A stretch of 64,000 nt of DNA from the NCBI GenBank assembly GCA_964017065.1, contig OZ024788.1:11594776-11658775 (forward strand). The letters run 5' to 3'. This DNA is from Haliclona indistincta (lineage: Eukaryota > Porifera > Demospongiae > Haplosclerida > Chalinidae). Within the stretch, counting starts at the first letter, position 1. Each line of letters begins with the position of its first letter. Under the pieces are notes generated by a model. It worked only from the letters and a program-made list of their open reading frames with translations. It did not search any database and was not told the DNA's origin. This document shows, piece by piece, positions 10,391 to 22,557 of this stretch. The position numbers and the translations under genes were made by a program.

Positions 10391-11335
10391 GGCCGTTTGT
10401 TGATGCACGCTGTGCTTACCACAATCTCATTCTCGTTGATGAGATCGGTTTTTCTCCTGACAGTCAGAACGAGTACAAGTGTCGACCATGCATTCACATG
10501 GACGCATTCCGGTAACCCCTCCATTAGAGTCTGTAAAAATACCATTCACTATAAGCCTATTTTTCCTATTTTATTTGTTTCCTGTCATTTTTCGATTTGT
10601 TTTACATTTAAGTCTTTGCTCAACATTATTGGTAGGTAATTACGCATTGTTTGAAATGCGTACTAACACAATATTAATTTTGTGTTTTGTTTATGTTTCC
10701 ACTGCTCCTTCTCTCTACTCTTCTATCACTATAGCTGGGTGAAGCATCACAGCTATTTACCTGTTGAGAGTCAAAATTTGAAGGCTACTCAAGGTACAGT
10801 TATCTATTTACATGCATGTGGTTGTCACATGACTCAAACTCCTCCCACTGTGCAGGCTAAGCTACATTACGATCTTGATCCTGAGGACATGTGTATAGAA
10901 TGGCTAGTGAACAACCACAGGTTAGTAGATCCAGTACTCACTACAGACAGATACTGTAGTATACGAACAAGTTTATTCCTCACTCGTCTCTCTCTTACAA
11001 CAGTACCACTAACACTGAATACCTTCAGAATGACTGTGTGCGACTGAGAGTGAGCAAGGTGATACTCTACTCTACTGCTCTCCTCAACAAGACACCATCC
11101 TGGCAGAATCCCCACAATGGCTATCAGTCACTACACGAGTTCACATTGACTGAATTCACTAAACGCAAACAGTTCAACAACATTCACTACAGTGCTCCTT
11201 TTACACTCACCAAGACTACAAGATGTGCCTGGACATAAATGCCAATGGTGAAGACAAGGGCAGATACAACCGAAGAAACAATACTGAATATTTACAAGAA
11301 GACTGTCTGCGTTTTAGAGCAGAAACACATGTGTG
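9758..11335 (+). pseudogene. POLE: POLE partial copy A, exons 8-13, fused to MATH tail
   Basis: Exons are at 9758-9855 (Exo I motif [15 protein letters not shown]), 9924-10034, 10089-10174 (Exo II region TYNGDNFDW), 10392-10511, 10735-10793 and 10856-10920 (ends ASEQPQ in the other copies). The copy is broken. Exon 8 lacks 10 bases before its donor compared with units B, C and D. Exon 12 lacks 2 bases. Exon 13 lacks nine bases and has a 2-base insertion. From about 10970 the sequence continues directly into TRAF MATH coding sequence ([18 protein letters not shown] in other copies) and ends near 11335 with the terminal [11 protein letters not shown] motif. It is the same chimera as in units B and C. 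Confidence 0.8.
10300..10391. repeat. (CT)n tract before POLE exon 11, copy A
   Basis: An almost pure CT dinucleotide run ends directly at the CAG acceptor of the exon at 10392. It is the expanded polypyrimidine tract seen at the same place in copies B and C. Confidence 0.9.
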
Positions 11336-12442
11336 ATGACTTGTCAGAAACAGTAACCATGCATAATCGACTTAGTTTTAAATTTTAAATAATTATACCG
11401 CTTTTATTTTGCACATGCGTATTAGTCTGTGGCGGGAAAGTGGAGTTGATTTTGACTCCACCTACTATTCTCAGCTGTTCGAAGGCGAGCAAGATGAGCA
11501 GCAGAATGCAACTGGATGAGGAAACGGGAGCGCCTGTGTTAAGAAACAGGTGGAACAGAGACGAGAAGTAAGGGTAGATACGTATTCTGACTCGTGTTGA
11601 GGCGTCCCTGTTGTTGTGTAGAGATGAATTGGGTGGATTGAACCGCTACCAGAGGGCACAGCGCTGTGACGAAATGGACAAGAAGTATGGGTACGAGAGA
11701 CACGTGGAACCTGTCGAGAGGATGGGCTGGCTTATTAATGTGCACCCTGTACGTAGCTTTGATCTCTTCATTCACACCTTGTCTTGTGTTCACACTCCTA
11801 CGATATTTCTCTCTTATCATTTTCTTGAATGCTTGAAATCTTCTGCTCCTTCTGTTCTTTGCCTAATGTTCACCAGGATATGTTCACTTACAATAATTAT
11901 TATTTATTCCTTAATCTCACTCACTCTCTTTTTCCCTCCCTCTCTCCTTCTCTCTTTCTCCCAGGCTGACCTACTTGATGACAGCAACCGTTTAGTAAGT
12001 GCTGTCGACTTCTACTTCATTGAGGAAGATGGTAGCAGGTTTAAAGCTACTCTACCCTACCAGCCGTACTTCTACATAGCCACTAAGAAGGATGCCGAGA
12101 GAGAAGTGAGTGCCTTCTTGAGCAAGAAGCTGTCAGGCAGACTAGCCAGTATCGACATGGTGGAGAAAGAGGATCTTGACAAGGTTCTGGTAACACTTTC
12201 ATTCTTCTGTTAATCTGCCGTGAACATAGACTTTTCACCATGTTTAATTTTTGCGTTTTAGTCCAGATTACTATAAATCTAATTTTTTTGTGAATTCATA
12301 AAATAATGTATGAGAATTCAAAAAGTTTGTTCCAACAAGACACGGGGAAATTTTTATGTGTGGGATTTTTAGTAGTATTGACCACAAATTTTTACTATGT
12401 AGGGTTAAGTTTGGCTTCATGTTGCTTCAGCTTATGTGTTCA

Positions 12443-12550
12443 TCTCTCTCCCTCCCTCCCTCCCTCCCTCCCTCCCTCCCTCCCTCCCTCCCTCCCTCCC
12501 TTCTCTCTCCCTTCTTTCTCCATCCCTCCCTCCTTCCCTCCATCTCTCTC
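12443..12550. repeat. CCCT-rich microsatellite in POLE intron 3, copy B
   Basis: CCCT and CTCC units lie ahead of the exon at 12567. It is the counterpart of the tract at 227-406. Confidence 0.9.
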
Positions 12551-13574
12551 TTGATTTATTATCCAGCCTAATCATCTTGTTGGTCTACAAGGACGATACT
12601 TGAAGCTGCGATTTCACACAGTAGAAGATCTTATGAAAGCCAAGAGGTTTAAATAATGGCACTGACATAGCACTCACAATAAACATGTAACATTACCATC
12701 TGTTTAGAGAGTTATTAGGCATGCCCGGGGATGTTCAGCCTATAGTACATTGTAGAAGATAGACTTTCAGAATAGTAGCTAGGCTATGCCTAAGTTGTGT
12801 ACCTACTTTTTACAATAATATTCATGAACGTACAGTTCATGTGTTGTATAATAAAGTGCAGAATCTTATGTAACGATGTTTAAGGAATTGATTTTTGACT
12901 CAGAGACATCATACCTGCTGTGAAGAGGAACAAAGAGAGAGAGAAATCAAGATCTGCCTATGACCCTACCTTGTTCACCAGGTAACCACACCTTGTAGCC
13001 ACACCTCTTGTAGTCATGTGATCATTTCTGTACCTTGAGCTTCTGCCACTTTTCTTCGTTCCTGTCACTTTTCTATATCATTTTTCTTTCTCTTGGCCTC
13101 ATCATTAGTAAGCAAGAAATACATATGTATGTCCCTAGGGTGTACTATTAATTTTTATGAAATTTTTCTAGGGGAAGAATTTTTATGTGTATGAGGAGTA
13201 TGGGTATACTCCGGGAAATGTTTGCAATTATAACCCCTCTGAGTGTGATTTTGAGGCCTTCATGGCTGTTTGGACACCAATTTAGCATTCTGACCATAAT
13301 TCTAGGGGAACTGGAAATCCCCTTTCTCAGGGCACTGTATGAAGCCCTGATACCTGACTTATTATGAGGGCAAAACGGGTGTATGGGAATATGACATACC
13401 TTCTTTTAACCCCTTGTTGACAGGATGTCTAATGAGGGTGTGGCCAGCAGTAGTGGTGCTCCACCCATTGTATCAGATCAGATGGAGAGTATTAGTGATA
13501 TCAGAGAACATGACGTACCATATCATGTGAGAGTAGCTATTGACTGCAAGATCAACGTGGTTAGTTAATGTGTG

Positions 13575-13860
13575 TATTTAAACTATGATTATGAATAATT
13601 CTCTTTGGTATCCAAATTCACGTATTTACCTGTGCGTGGGTGGGTGTAAAAAACATGGCGTCACCGCTCACTAGGTAGCAAACTAAGCGCTGTTTATCAC
13701 GCTATTTGTATGTTTTTCGCCGTTTCGGGTAGCTTGCTGGTACAAGAGAGCTATTTTCTCTCCAGGTAAGTCGAAATCATAGTTTAAACCGGTTATAAAC
13801 CTTGGCATATGTGAATTTGGATTCCTCGGGCTTCACCATCGGTATCCAAATTCCCATATA
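13575..13860. mobile_element. Insertion with GGTATCCAAATTC repeats in POLE intron 6, copy B
   Basis: The sequence is absent from the matching intron of copy A (1614-1939). It begins and ends with GGTATCCAAATTC and contains an inverted partner (GAATTTGGATTCC) near 13812. A non-autonomous element is likely. No reading frame is recognised. Confidence 0.4.
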
Positions 13861-14186
13861 CACCTCTATCTCGATGTATAATCTACATATCTTGGTGCAA
13901 TTTCTTTTCTAAAATTAATTACATACCACAAAAATTTCTAATGTATAATTTTGCTTATTATTGTCGAGATGAGAAATCTTTTGTGTAAATTTGTTGCTCC
14001 AATATAAAATGTATGGTGAATACATGGAATTTTTCGTGCTTTAGGAGCACTCCACAAAAAACAACGAAAATTTTCAGTTTATAAAGTGTGTATTCATGAT
14101 CACAGGGTCACTGGTACTGGGTGAAGGGGCGTGGCAGTATGGAACCACCTGAGATTAGACTAGTACCAGAAGAACCAGACAGACCA

Positions 14187-15181
14187 GTAAGTGATACCTG
14201 CTGAGCTGTTTGCTTCATTGTCACATAACTATGTTAAAAATGACCAGTGCATGAGCCTGTACTACTGTATCATGCATACGGATTTCATAGCGTTCATGCT
14301 TCAGAATTATTCAGTAAACAATCTGGTTCTTACAAGCACATGTATAGATCGAAGGGTCAGTAAATTTAATTGCTCAAGAGCTTCGTGTAGTCCGCATAAT
14401 ATTAAGTGAATTTAAGTCATTGGAACAATTCATTGTGCGTTAACGACAGCCGGCTTATACGAATGATAATTATATTGTTGATAATTTGATAGAGGTCGTT
14501 GCTGCGTCGACTAGACATTATCGTGTTGAGTAGTGAGCTTTATATTGATGATGTCACGTGTAGTAATGGTGATATTGAATTTTACGGTAATAAAATTGAT
14601 GTGTAATTGAACATGTTTAAAAACAGGTAAGTACATGTTTGTATTGTGACGTTGATTTATTTTGATGATAATAATAATTACATGTTTAAAGCAGGTAAGT
14701 GTTCATTAGAATTTTTTATGGAAATTTCGTATTTTTGCAGACGGTATTAAAATTATATCATAGTGTAAGTGTATAATGAGCAACAAATGACTAATTGGAT
14801 TTGCTATAGTTGTGTGACTAGTGAATTAAACTCAGTGACATGTTGTTGATCATTTTCAATGCATAATATTTATTTGCAACATTTAATCTCAAGTCTATAC
14901 AGGGGATAGCAGGTTGCTTGACCAAACAATTTCCTGCTAGCGCATGCCCATAGCGTGTTTCTGTATACTAATTGTACAGATAACGTACTGTGCGCATGAC
15001 CTAGCAGCAAATTTTCAGTCAAGCAACTTGCAATCTCCTGTACCTTCTAGTGACTGGATAGTACATTGATTAACTGCATGACTATAATTATATGTTCATT
15101 GTCACAATAATTATATCATCATGTGCGTTAACCTGATACGTTTGCAGCCTTCACTTCACTCTGTTCAAACACACTCTGATT
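14187..15181. other. POLE intron 7, copy B, 5' part: no gene seen
   Basis: This is AT-rich intron sequence parallel to 2021-2786 of unit A, followed by a stretch (14895-15060) resembling the sequence just upstream of T1 and T5 (AGTGCGCATGCGCTAGCAGC type). No coding region is supported. Confidence 0.5.
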
Positions 15182-15265
15182 TAGTTTAGCGTGCTTATGA
15201 CCCTCTCCCGCAAAAGAAAAAAGGGGTGGGTCTTATGCGAGCGAGGGTCATAACGCACTAGACTA
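15182..15265. mobile_element. 84-bp MITE with 9-bp target duplication
   Basis: The ends TAGTTTAGCGTGCTTATGAC and TAGTCTAGTGCGTTATGACC (reverse complement) form imperfect inverted repeats. The 9-bp direct repeat ACTCTGATT flanks it at 15173-15181 and 15266-15274. The empty site is seen at about 4495-4510 in unit A. Nine-base duplications are typical of Mutator-like elements; the family assignment is inferred. Confidence 0.8.
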
Positions 15266-15551
15266 ACTCTGATTCAAATCTGACTCACACATTTATAACA
15301 ACTGATGAACAATAAATCACAACTAATGGCACACATACACACACATACAACACATACCATGTTTGTTTATTCTGACCTGAGAATCAGGCTAGCTGGTTAA
15401 GTCTTGGCACAGATCTCTAGTAATGAGACAAACTTCCTTCCTTGTCACCTTGTTGTCACTATGTTCTTGGGCCTGTATGCTATTGATATGCTATTTAGCT
15501 GTGTGCTATGTTTTAGGCTTCGATAAACTGTTTTGCTATGGATTTAAATCT

Positions 15552-17234
15552 TCTGTTTGTTAGTGAGCCACCGCTCGATCATTTTGCCCCATCTGTACTG
15601 ATCCACTCTCAGAGCCTTACCTGACAGACTGTGGTCACCATTTCTGCTACACTTGTCGTGGGCACCTTCTAGTGAGCGGCAAATTAGAATGTCCCGAGTG
15701 TCACGTACAAGACGCTCTCACCGACGCGCGTTTGAACAAGCACCTGCAGCGACAAGTGAACAGTCTCATGATACGCTGCCAGCACCACGAGGTAGGCTGC
15801 CAGTGGGTAGGAGAGCTGAGGTACCTACAGGAACTCCTTGATCCCGTGATAAGGAAATGTGGTTTCATCCTCTTCGCCTGCATGCCCCCTCGGCTGCGGT
15901 GAGCGTGTTCGTAGCTCTGTAATGAAGGACCACATACTGAGTGACTGTTGTAAACGATCGTATGAGTGTGAGCACTGCAACACGTTTGATATCGTCACTG
16001 AGCAGCATTACCCAGTGTGTGAACAGTTCCCCATGGAATGTCCCAACGCTTGTTTTGGAGCGATCAAGAAACGAATTGAGCTTGTACACCATCTTGAGGA
16101 GCAGTGTCCCCTCCAAGTGATCCAGTGTCCCTTCACCAGTGCAGGGTGCACTGTCCAGCTGCCCAGGAGAGAGATGGAGGAACACGAGAGAGATCCTGAA
16201 GCTATCCAGCAACATCTTGAAATGGCAAAGAGGCTGATATCTTCACTGAAACCACTCTCATCTCCTCCTCCCTCTACTGACAAATTGCAACTTGTCTTCA
16301 GCTTTCCTCCGGTGGAATTCATGATAACCGACTTCTCGAAAAAGCAGGAATGTGATTGCTGTTGGATGAGTCCTCCTTTTTACTCACACCCTGATGGTTA
16401 TAAGCTTTGTCTTTTGGTGTATCCAAATGGAGTGTGGTCTGGTAAGAGCACGCATGTTTCAGTTTTCGTTGGTGTGTTGAGTAGAGAACACGATGACTAT
16501 CTGGACCGGGCTCTTGATGCTGATGTTATGGTTGAGCTGCTGAACTGGAAAGAAGATATGGAACACCATGAGAGGGCAATATCATACACTAGTCAAGACC
16601 ATCGTGTCAGCCAGGGAGAAATTGAGATGTCACCTGTTTTCAACAAGTTCATTCTTCACTCGTCTCTCTCCTACAACAGTACCACTAACACTGAATACCT
16701 TCAGAATGACTGTGTGCGACTGAGAGTGAGCAAGGTGATACTCTACTCTACTGCTCTCCTCAACAAGACACCATCCTGGCAGAATCCCCACAATGGCTAC
16801 CAGTCACTACATGAGTTCACTTTGACTCACTTCTCTAAACGCAAACAGTTCAACAATCGTTACTACAGTACTCCATTCATCATGGCTACAAGCTAGCTGT
16901 GCCTGGTGGTGTATTCAAATGGTGATGGTAGTGGTAAAGATACACATGTTTCAGTCTACCTTACTTTAATGGCGGGAGAATACGATGACCAGCTGGAATG
17001 GCCCTTTGTCGGCAAGATCAACATTAAGATTCTTAACTGGAAGGAGGACGAGGTCACCACAAGAAGACACTCTCAATTGTAGCTAGTTTTGGATTTATTA
17101 AAGTTACCGAGGGAATGTTTGGACAAGGGAAGGGATATCGACAGTTCATCTCTCACTCGTCTCTAGTCAGTAGTAATGAACAATACTTGCAAGAGGACTG
17201 CCTACGATTCAAATTGAACATTCACACTGTCTGA
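15552..17234 (+). pseudogene. TRAF-like double-MATH pseudogene T2
   Basis: The order is that of T1 (RING, zinc fingers, MATH 1, MATH 2), but the frame is broken at several places: within the RING around 15580-15670, at about 15890 in the zinc-finger region, at about 16895 in MATH 2 (a stop after a lost residue block), and again at about 17050. The longest open piece, 15859-16896, covers zinc fingers through the start of MATH 2. MATH 1 is a distinct type (VGVLSREHDDYLDRALDAD). The remains of MATH 2 resemble the T3/T4 type. It ends with a conserved [11 protein letters not shown] tail and a TGA at 17232. Confidence 0.85.
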
Positions 17235-18372
17235 GTAATATTCTATTACTTTGTACAGCACTATTTGTTTTGTGCAGCTAACAGTATATGTTTGTGTGCA
17301 TTGCACACATTCATTTTTAAACTACACAAAGGCACTCAGAGAGCATTAGCACCCACTTGTGTGGTACTGTATGTGTTTGGATATTCTACACGAGTTTAGA
17401 ACTATTCAGACGGGCATGCATTATTTTACTTGCTCAATAATGAATCATAATTATTCTTCTTGTTTGTCAGAATTGCAATGTGTTACACTGATTCGCACAT
17501 TTTAGTACTGTGACCTCAGAGCTGTAGACCAAACATCTCCTGTGTGTGACCAGAGCCATATCAGTAGTAACCAACCAATGCTTGCACGTTAGGATCACTC
17601 TGGGTGTTTTCATATTTCGTCTCGTGATCGATGGAGTCAACACAGTCCTTCCTTCTACTCAAACTCACAATGATATAAGCTATGTCTGGTGATTTACCCA
17701 AATGGTGTTTGGCATGGGAAAATACCCATGATTGACACCCATGATTTTGTCAATTTTTTAATGTTGAGCATGATAACCACATATCATAGTCTTGATGAAA
17801 AAGTTCATCATTTGTGCAACAATCGTCTCTATTCTACTATCTCATGAATGACTGTTTGCATCTCAATGCGAAGAATGTGATCTCAAGAAGACACCATCCT
17901 GGCAGAATACTGATAGTCATTACACGAGTTCAGTATTTATAAATGCAATCTTAGCTGTAATAATTATTTCTACACCTCTCAAACTGAGATATGCTGTAAA
18001 GTAGTATCGACGGTTTCGTCACTGCAAGAATTCGCATATTTGAGTGTTTTTACTGTCATTGTTGGAGAATACGATAACCAGCCTTACTGTGGCAAGATAG
18101 ATGTTGAACTTCTGAGGAAAGGAGATTGACCCTGCATGTTGATCGGATGATGAGAATACTTCATCAGTTCAAGAATCTGCATTCTTGAAATACTGAATAC
18201 TTCAGTATTTCAAGAATGCAGATGTGTATTTCCTATGCATGCTTCTATTCACAATGTGCTGGCTCATCATTTCTCACTGAAGAACACTGAACATCTGCAT
18301 TCATAGGCTGCCTCACAGAATATGAATGTTGTTACAGCCACGCCCATTTTTAGAGGGCGTAGCTTATCGCAA
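17235..18372. other. Spacer with decayed MATH relic and T3 upstream region
   Basis: Around 17630-18130 a heavily decayed copy of MATH 1, the inter-MATH segment and MATH 2 can be traced. Landmarks are CACCATCCTGGCAGAAT at 17890 and GGAGAATACGATAACCAGC at 18066, with many stops. A hairpin (CAAGAATCTGCATTCTTGAA and its complement) lies near 18170-18225. The last 150 bases resemble the upstream region of T7 (GTGCTGGCTCATCATTTCTC). Confidence 0.6.
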
Positions 18373-20112
18373 ATGGAGTCTCTTGGAGCTAACCCTCAGT
18401 TTCTTAGCGAGCCACCTCCCGACCATTTATGCCCCGTCTGCACGGAAGCACTCACAGAGCCTTACCTGACAGACTGTGGTCATCATTTCTGCTACACGTG
18501 TTGTAGGCGCCTTCTCGCGAGCGGCAAATCAGAATGTCCCTTGTGTCGCAAACAAGACGTCCTTACTGACGCGCGCTTGGACGATCAGCTGCAGCGACAA
18601 GTGAACTGTCTCAAGGTACGCTGCCAGCACCACGAGGTAGGCTGCCAGTGGGTGGGAGAGCTGAGGTACCTACAGGAACACCTTGATACTGTGATAAGGA
18701 AATGTGGTTTCATCCTCCTCGCCTGCTCCCTCGGCTGTGGTGAACGTGTTCGTAGCTCTGCAATGAAGGACCACATACTGAGTGACTGCAGCAAACGATC
18801 GTGTGAGTGTGAGCATTGTGGCTACTGCAACAAGTTCGATATCGTCACTGAGCAGCATTACCCAGTGTGTGAACAGTTCCCCATGGAATGTCCAAATGCA
18901 TGTTCTGGAGTGACCATGAAACGACTAGAGCTTGTACACCATCTTGAGGAGCAGTGTCCCCTCCAAGTGATCCAGTGTCCCTTCACCAGTGCAGGGTGCA
19001 CTATCCAGCTGCCCAGGAGAGAGATGGAGGAACATGAGAAGATAGCTGTCCACCAACATCTCCGCATGACCATGCGTATAGTAATGCAGCTAAAGGAGCC
19101 TCCTGCTAGTGGTATTGTCGCTACCACTGCCAAGCAGCTAGAATATGTTATCAACTTGCCGCCATTGGAGTTTGCTATCACTGATTTTATAATGAAGAAG
19201 GAATGCAATGCCGAGTGGATAAGTCCTGTGTTTTACTCACACCCAGATGGTTATAAGTTATGTCTGGCGGTGTACCCAAATGGAATATCATTTGGGAAAG
19301 GGACACACGTATCAATATATGTTGGTTTCTTGAGTGAAATTCTTAAAGAGAACTGGCATGCTGTAGATTTCGACATTTATGTTCGTGTGCTTAATTGGAG
19401 GAAGGATGAGGGCCATCATGAAGAATCGCTTTCGTTTAATGGTATAGGCTATCGTACTAGTAGAGAAGGTATCAAGTTGTCACCAATGCATAGTCCATTT
19501 ATTCGTCACTCGTCCCTCTCCTGCAACAGGACCACTAACACTGAATACCTTCAGAATGACTGTGTGCGACTGAGAGTGAGCAAGGTGATACTCTACTCTA
19601 CTGCTCTCCTCAACAAGACACCATCCTGGCAGAATCCCCACAATGGCTACCAGTCACTACACGAGTTCACATTGACTGACTTCTCTAAACGCAAACAGTT
19701 CAACAATAGTTACCTCAGTGCTCCATTCTATAGTCGCAATCATGGCTACAAGCTGTGCTTAATGGTGTATTCAAATGGTGTTGATAGCGGTAAAGATACA
19801 CATGTTTCATTCTACCTTATTTTAATGGCGGGAGAATACGATGACCAGCTGGTTTGGCCCTTTGTCAGTAATTTTGATATTGAGCTTCTTAACTGGAGAA
19901 AAAATGTGATGCATTGCAATGAAATTGTAGATTTCGGTGTTAACGATCAAGCTGATAAAGTCCCCAAAGAAAATATTCGTGGACTATATCAAAAGTCAAG
20001 CGGATACTCTCAGTTTATTCCTCACTCATCACTGGCCTACAATTCCACTACCAATGCGGTAGAATACTTGCAGGAAGACTGTCTACGATTCAGAGTGTCT
20101 ATGTCTACCTAA
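18373..20112 (+). CDS. TRAF-like double-MATH protein T3
   Basis: Intact frame of 579 residues from the conserved MESLGANPQ start. An in-frame ATG 17 codons upstream (18322) would extend it, but that extension is not shared by most paralogues. The RING is complete (CPVC, CGHHFCYTC, CPLC), TRAF zinc fingers follow, and two MATH domains occupy about residues 265-400 and 430-577. MATH 1 is the type shared with T1, T4, T5 and T9. MATH 2 is the T4-like type (SNGVDSGKDTHVSFYLILMA), so this gene joins MATH types differently from T1. It lies inside POLE intron 7 of copy B. The expected role is a cytoplasmic ubiquitin-ligase adaptor; partners cannot be told from sequence. Confidence 0.9.
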   Translation: MESLGANPQFLSEPPPDHLCPVCTEALTEPYLTDCGHHFCYTCCRRLLASGKSECPLCRKQDVLTDARLDDQLQRQVNCLKVRCQHHEVGCQWVGELRYLQEHLDTVIRKCGFILLACSLGCGERVRSSAMKDHILSDCSKRSCECEHCGYCNKFDIVTEQHYPVCEQFPMECPNACSGVTMKRLELVHHLEEQCPLQVIQCPFTSAGCTIQLPRREMEEHEKIAVHQHLRMTMRIVMQLKEPPASGIVATTAKQLEYVINLPPLEFAITDFIMKKECNAEWISPVFYSHPDGYKLCLAVYPNGISFGKGTHVSIYVGFLSEILKENWHAVDFDIYVRVLNWRKDEGHHEESLSFNGIGYRTSREGIKLSPMHSPFIRHSSLSCNRTTNTEYLQNDCVRLRVSKVILYSTALLNKTPSWQNPHNGYQSLHEFTLTDFSKRKQFNNSYLSAPFYSRNHGYKLCLMVYSNGVDSGKDTHVSFYLILMAGEYDDQLVWPFVSNFDIELLNWRKNVMHCNEIVDFGVNDQADKVPKENIRGLYQKSSGYSQFIPHSSLAYNSTTNAVEYLQEDCLRFRVSMST

Positions 20113-21925
20113 CCACTCGTCTCACCAAATGCTTTTCACACTAGATTTTTTATTTATTGTTTGATATGGTCTTGTTTTCCTTGTTAGTGTTGTAAAAACT
20201 AAAATTTAACATTTAAAAAAGACACTTGGAGAAGTATAAAAATGAAAAGAACAAGGAAAGAAACCACATTTTAAAAACTAAAGCATTACTAAAGTATCCC
20301 TATCAGCAGCTTGCATATGCTTACAGTTAAAGACTAGGCTGTTTACTTGTAGTGAATAAAGCATTAGGAGCTTGAGCAAACAAGCATTTTTAGTACCACT
20401 AATTAATTTTTTGCAGGGAAATATTATAACGATGGCAAAGATCATAAACGTCTCTCTTGATCGATGTCAACTCTTGGGGAGGATTTCTTGCAAGTGCTCG
20501 AGGACATGAAAATGGTTAAAACCGGCTAAAAAATAATTATAGTTCTTTCAGCGAACCATTTCAATCTCTCGTCCCTACTACCACAGTCAGCTGTATTATA
20601 GCTAGCTTAAAACATTCCATACCCTATTTAGGTTCCAGCCATTCGTTTTCTTATCCGAATACGTATTGTGTGATTTGTCATTGTTCAACTTGCTGCTTAG
20701 TTATAGCACTGAGATGTACATGGTCAATAGATAAGTAAAGTTGTCAAAAAGGTCTATTTACACTCGTAGATAATCACATAATATTCCTCACTATATAGGA
20801 GCCAGTAGTAATGGCATAATAATTATTATGATAATTATTGAGACTACTAAACTGCCTCTCAAGTTCTCTGACTCTAGTATTGATCGATGATATAATTATT
20901 ATCTTACATGATCGATGGACAGCTATATAGTAATATATTAAACATAGAGTAGTCACATGAGCACTGGGCTTCTCTATTATAATACATAACGTTCTTGATA
21001 CTGGAGATGAACATTCCATGTATGGCCTAACTGCAATAACAGTTATTGTTGAGCAATGACAGTTATCATCATTGAGCAATAACAGTTATTGTTGTTACTG
21101 TTATTGTTATTGTTGAGCAAGTGCTGGACTCGTGCTAATATAAATTCCAATATTGAGAGTTGATACACACAATCCTGTGTGACAAATTTATGTGCAAGCT
21201 GTTTAATCCTGACACACTAAAGGGAAAAGGTATTGGATGTTATTATAATTCATAGACTCACTCAAGCAGCTAGTGGACTTGTTCTTTGATGAATAACAGT
21301 ATACAGTACATCATCTCATGTTCTATAATGTACAAGCCACCAAAGTAGCAGTTGCACGCACACAACAACGTACACTACAAAAATAGTGCTTTAACGGGTC
21401 ATTTGTTGCTAAAGATTTGTAGTGAGTAAAATAAATCAACCATGTAGCATTTATTGTGTTTTTACAGGTGTACATGAGCCTGTGTTATGGCTATGTGCAA
21501 TCGGATCCTCCAAATATTTATGACTATAACAACTTCCATGCATCAAATGACTTGTTAAAACATATAACTGTTATTGCAATGTATAGGGTCAATTAATATT
21601 TATACATGCAGCAGGTAGCGATCGTGTACGTGCAATTTCAAAGTTGTGCAAGAGATGTGCAGTTTCGAAACCGACCAGGCAAATTGGCAACTGCAGCGAA
21701 ATTGCGCAAATTGCCAAAAAGCGCGGAATATTATATAAAATTCTTGACAATTTCACATCTTGTTTATTGTTTGCGTGTTAGTGCGGCTAGTCAAATATTT
21801 TTGTTGATAGCTGACTTGGGTTTTTTGTTGATGTTTTGCAATTAGTCAGGATGCTGTCAACTGCTGTTTGTCATGGGCTCAGAGAGATGAAAAACCCTTT
21901 TCAGTACAGTTCATTCTCACTATAG
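20113..21925. other. 3' flank of T3 and spacer to POLE exon 8
   Basis: The first 550 bases are shared with the 3' flanks of T4 and relic T8. A decayed POLE exon 8 lies at 20800-20935. AACAGTTATTGTTG palindromic repeats fill about 21020-21115. From 21720 the sequence matches the 3' flank of T5 and T1, a remnant of a lost TRAF gene. No active gene is seen. Confidence 0.55.
20800..20935 (+). pseudogene. POLE: Decayed POLE exon 8 relic
   Basis: It is preceded by a CTATATAG acceptor-like site. Pieces of the Exo I exon are recognisable (GAGCCAGTAGTAATGGCATA, GAGACTACTAAACTGCCTCT, TTACATGATCGATGGACAG) but are interrupted by AT-rich insertions such as ATAATTATTATG. It is non-functional. A sister relic lies at 57836-57940. 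Confidence 0.75.
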
Positions 21926-22481
21926 GAGCCAGTGGTAATGGCGTATGATATTGAGACTACTAAGCTACCTCTCAAGTTCCCTGACTCCAGTATTGATGTG
22001 ATCATGATGATATCTTACATGATCGATGGACAGGTCAGCTGAAATGTCACATGACTAGAGGATGGTTTCTATGGTAACTGCATCTAGTCATGTGACTGTA
22101 GGGATTCTTGCTTGTCAATCGTGAAGTGGTTGCAGCTGATGTGGAAGATTTTGAGTACACACCCAAACCAGAGTACGAGGGACCATTCACTGTCTTCAAT
22201 GAGCCAGATGAGGTGGGTGTGGTCATGACGTCACTTCCTGTATGTCATGTGACTTCTTCTGCACAGCTGTCTCTACTGACTAAGTTCATTGACCACAGTG
22301 AAATCGAATATCATCGTGACCTACAAATTGCTACAATGGAGACAATTTTGATTGGTCAGTACATGAATAATTTATTATGCATGCAATTCTAATACTCCTT
22401 CTAATCTCTTTCTAATATCTTCTCTCTTTCCTCTTTTTTTTGTAAAAGCCCTTCGATACATTTAAACATTCTTTCTTTAAT

Positions 22482-22557
<76 letters not shown>

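Larger units (their letters stand above)
11494..14186 (+). pseudogene. POLE: POLE partial copy B, exons 1-7
   Basis: This is the only copy with its whole 5' half in the window. Exons: 11494-11567 (ATG start, MSSRMQLDEETGAPVLRNR), 11622-11748 (ends MGWLINVHP), 11965-12183 (contains AVDFYFIEEDGSRFKATLPY and PYFYIATKKDAEREVSAFLS), 12567-12646, 12904-12981, 13424-13559 and 14106-14186. All boundaries are AG/GT and phases are compatible, so about 98 + 27 + 140 codons run in frame. It matches the N-terminal domain of the leading-strand replicative polymerase. Exons 8-13 follow 7.7 kb later (21926-23485). Exon 10 there is frameshifted and the remaining three quarters of POLE is absent, so it is treated as a pseudogene even though this half is clean. 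Confidence 0.8.
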
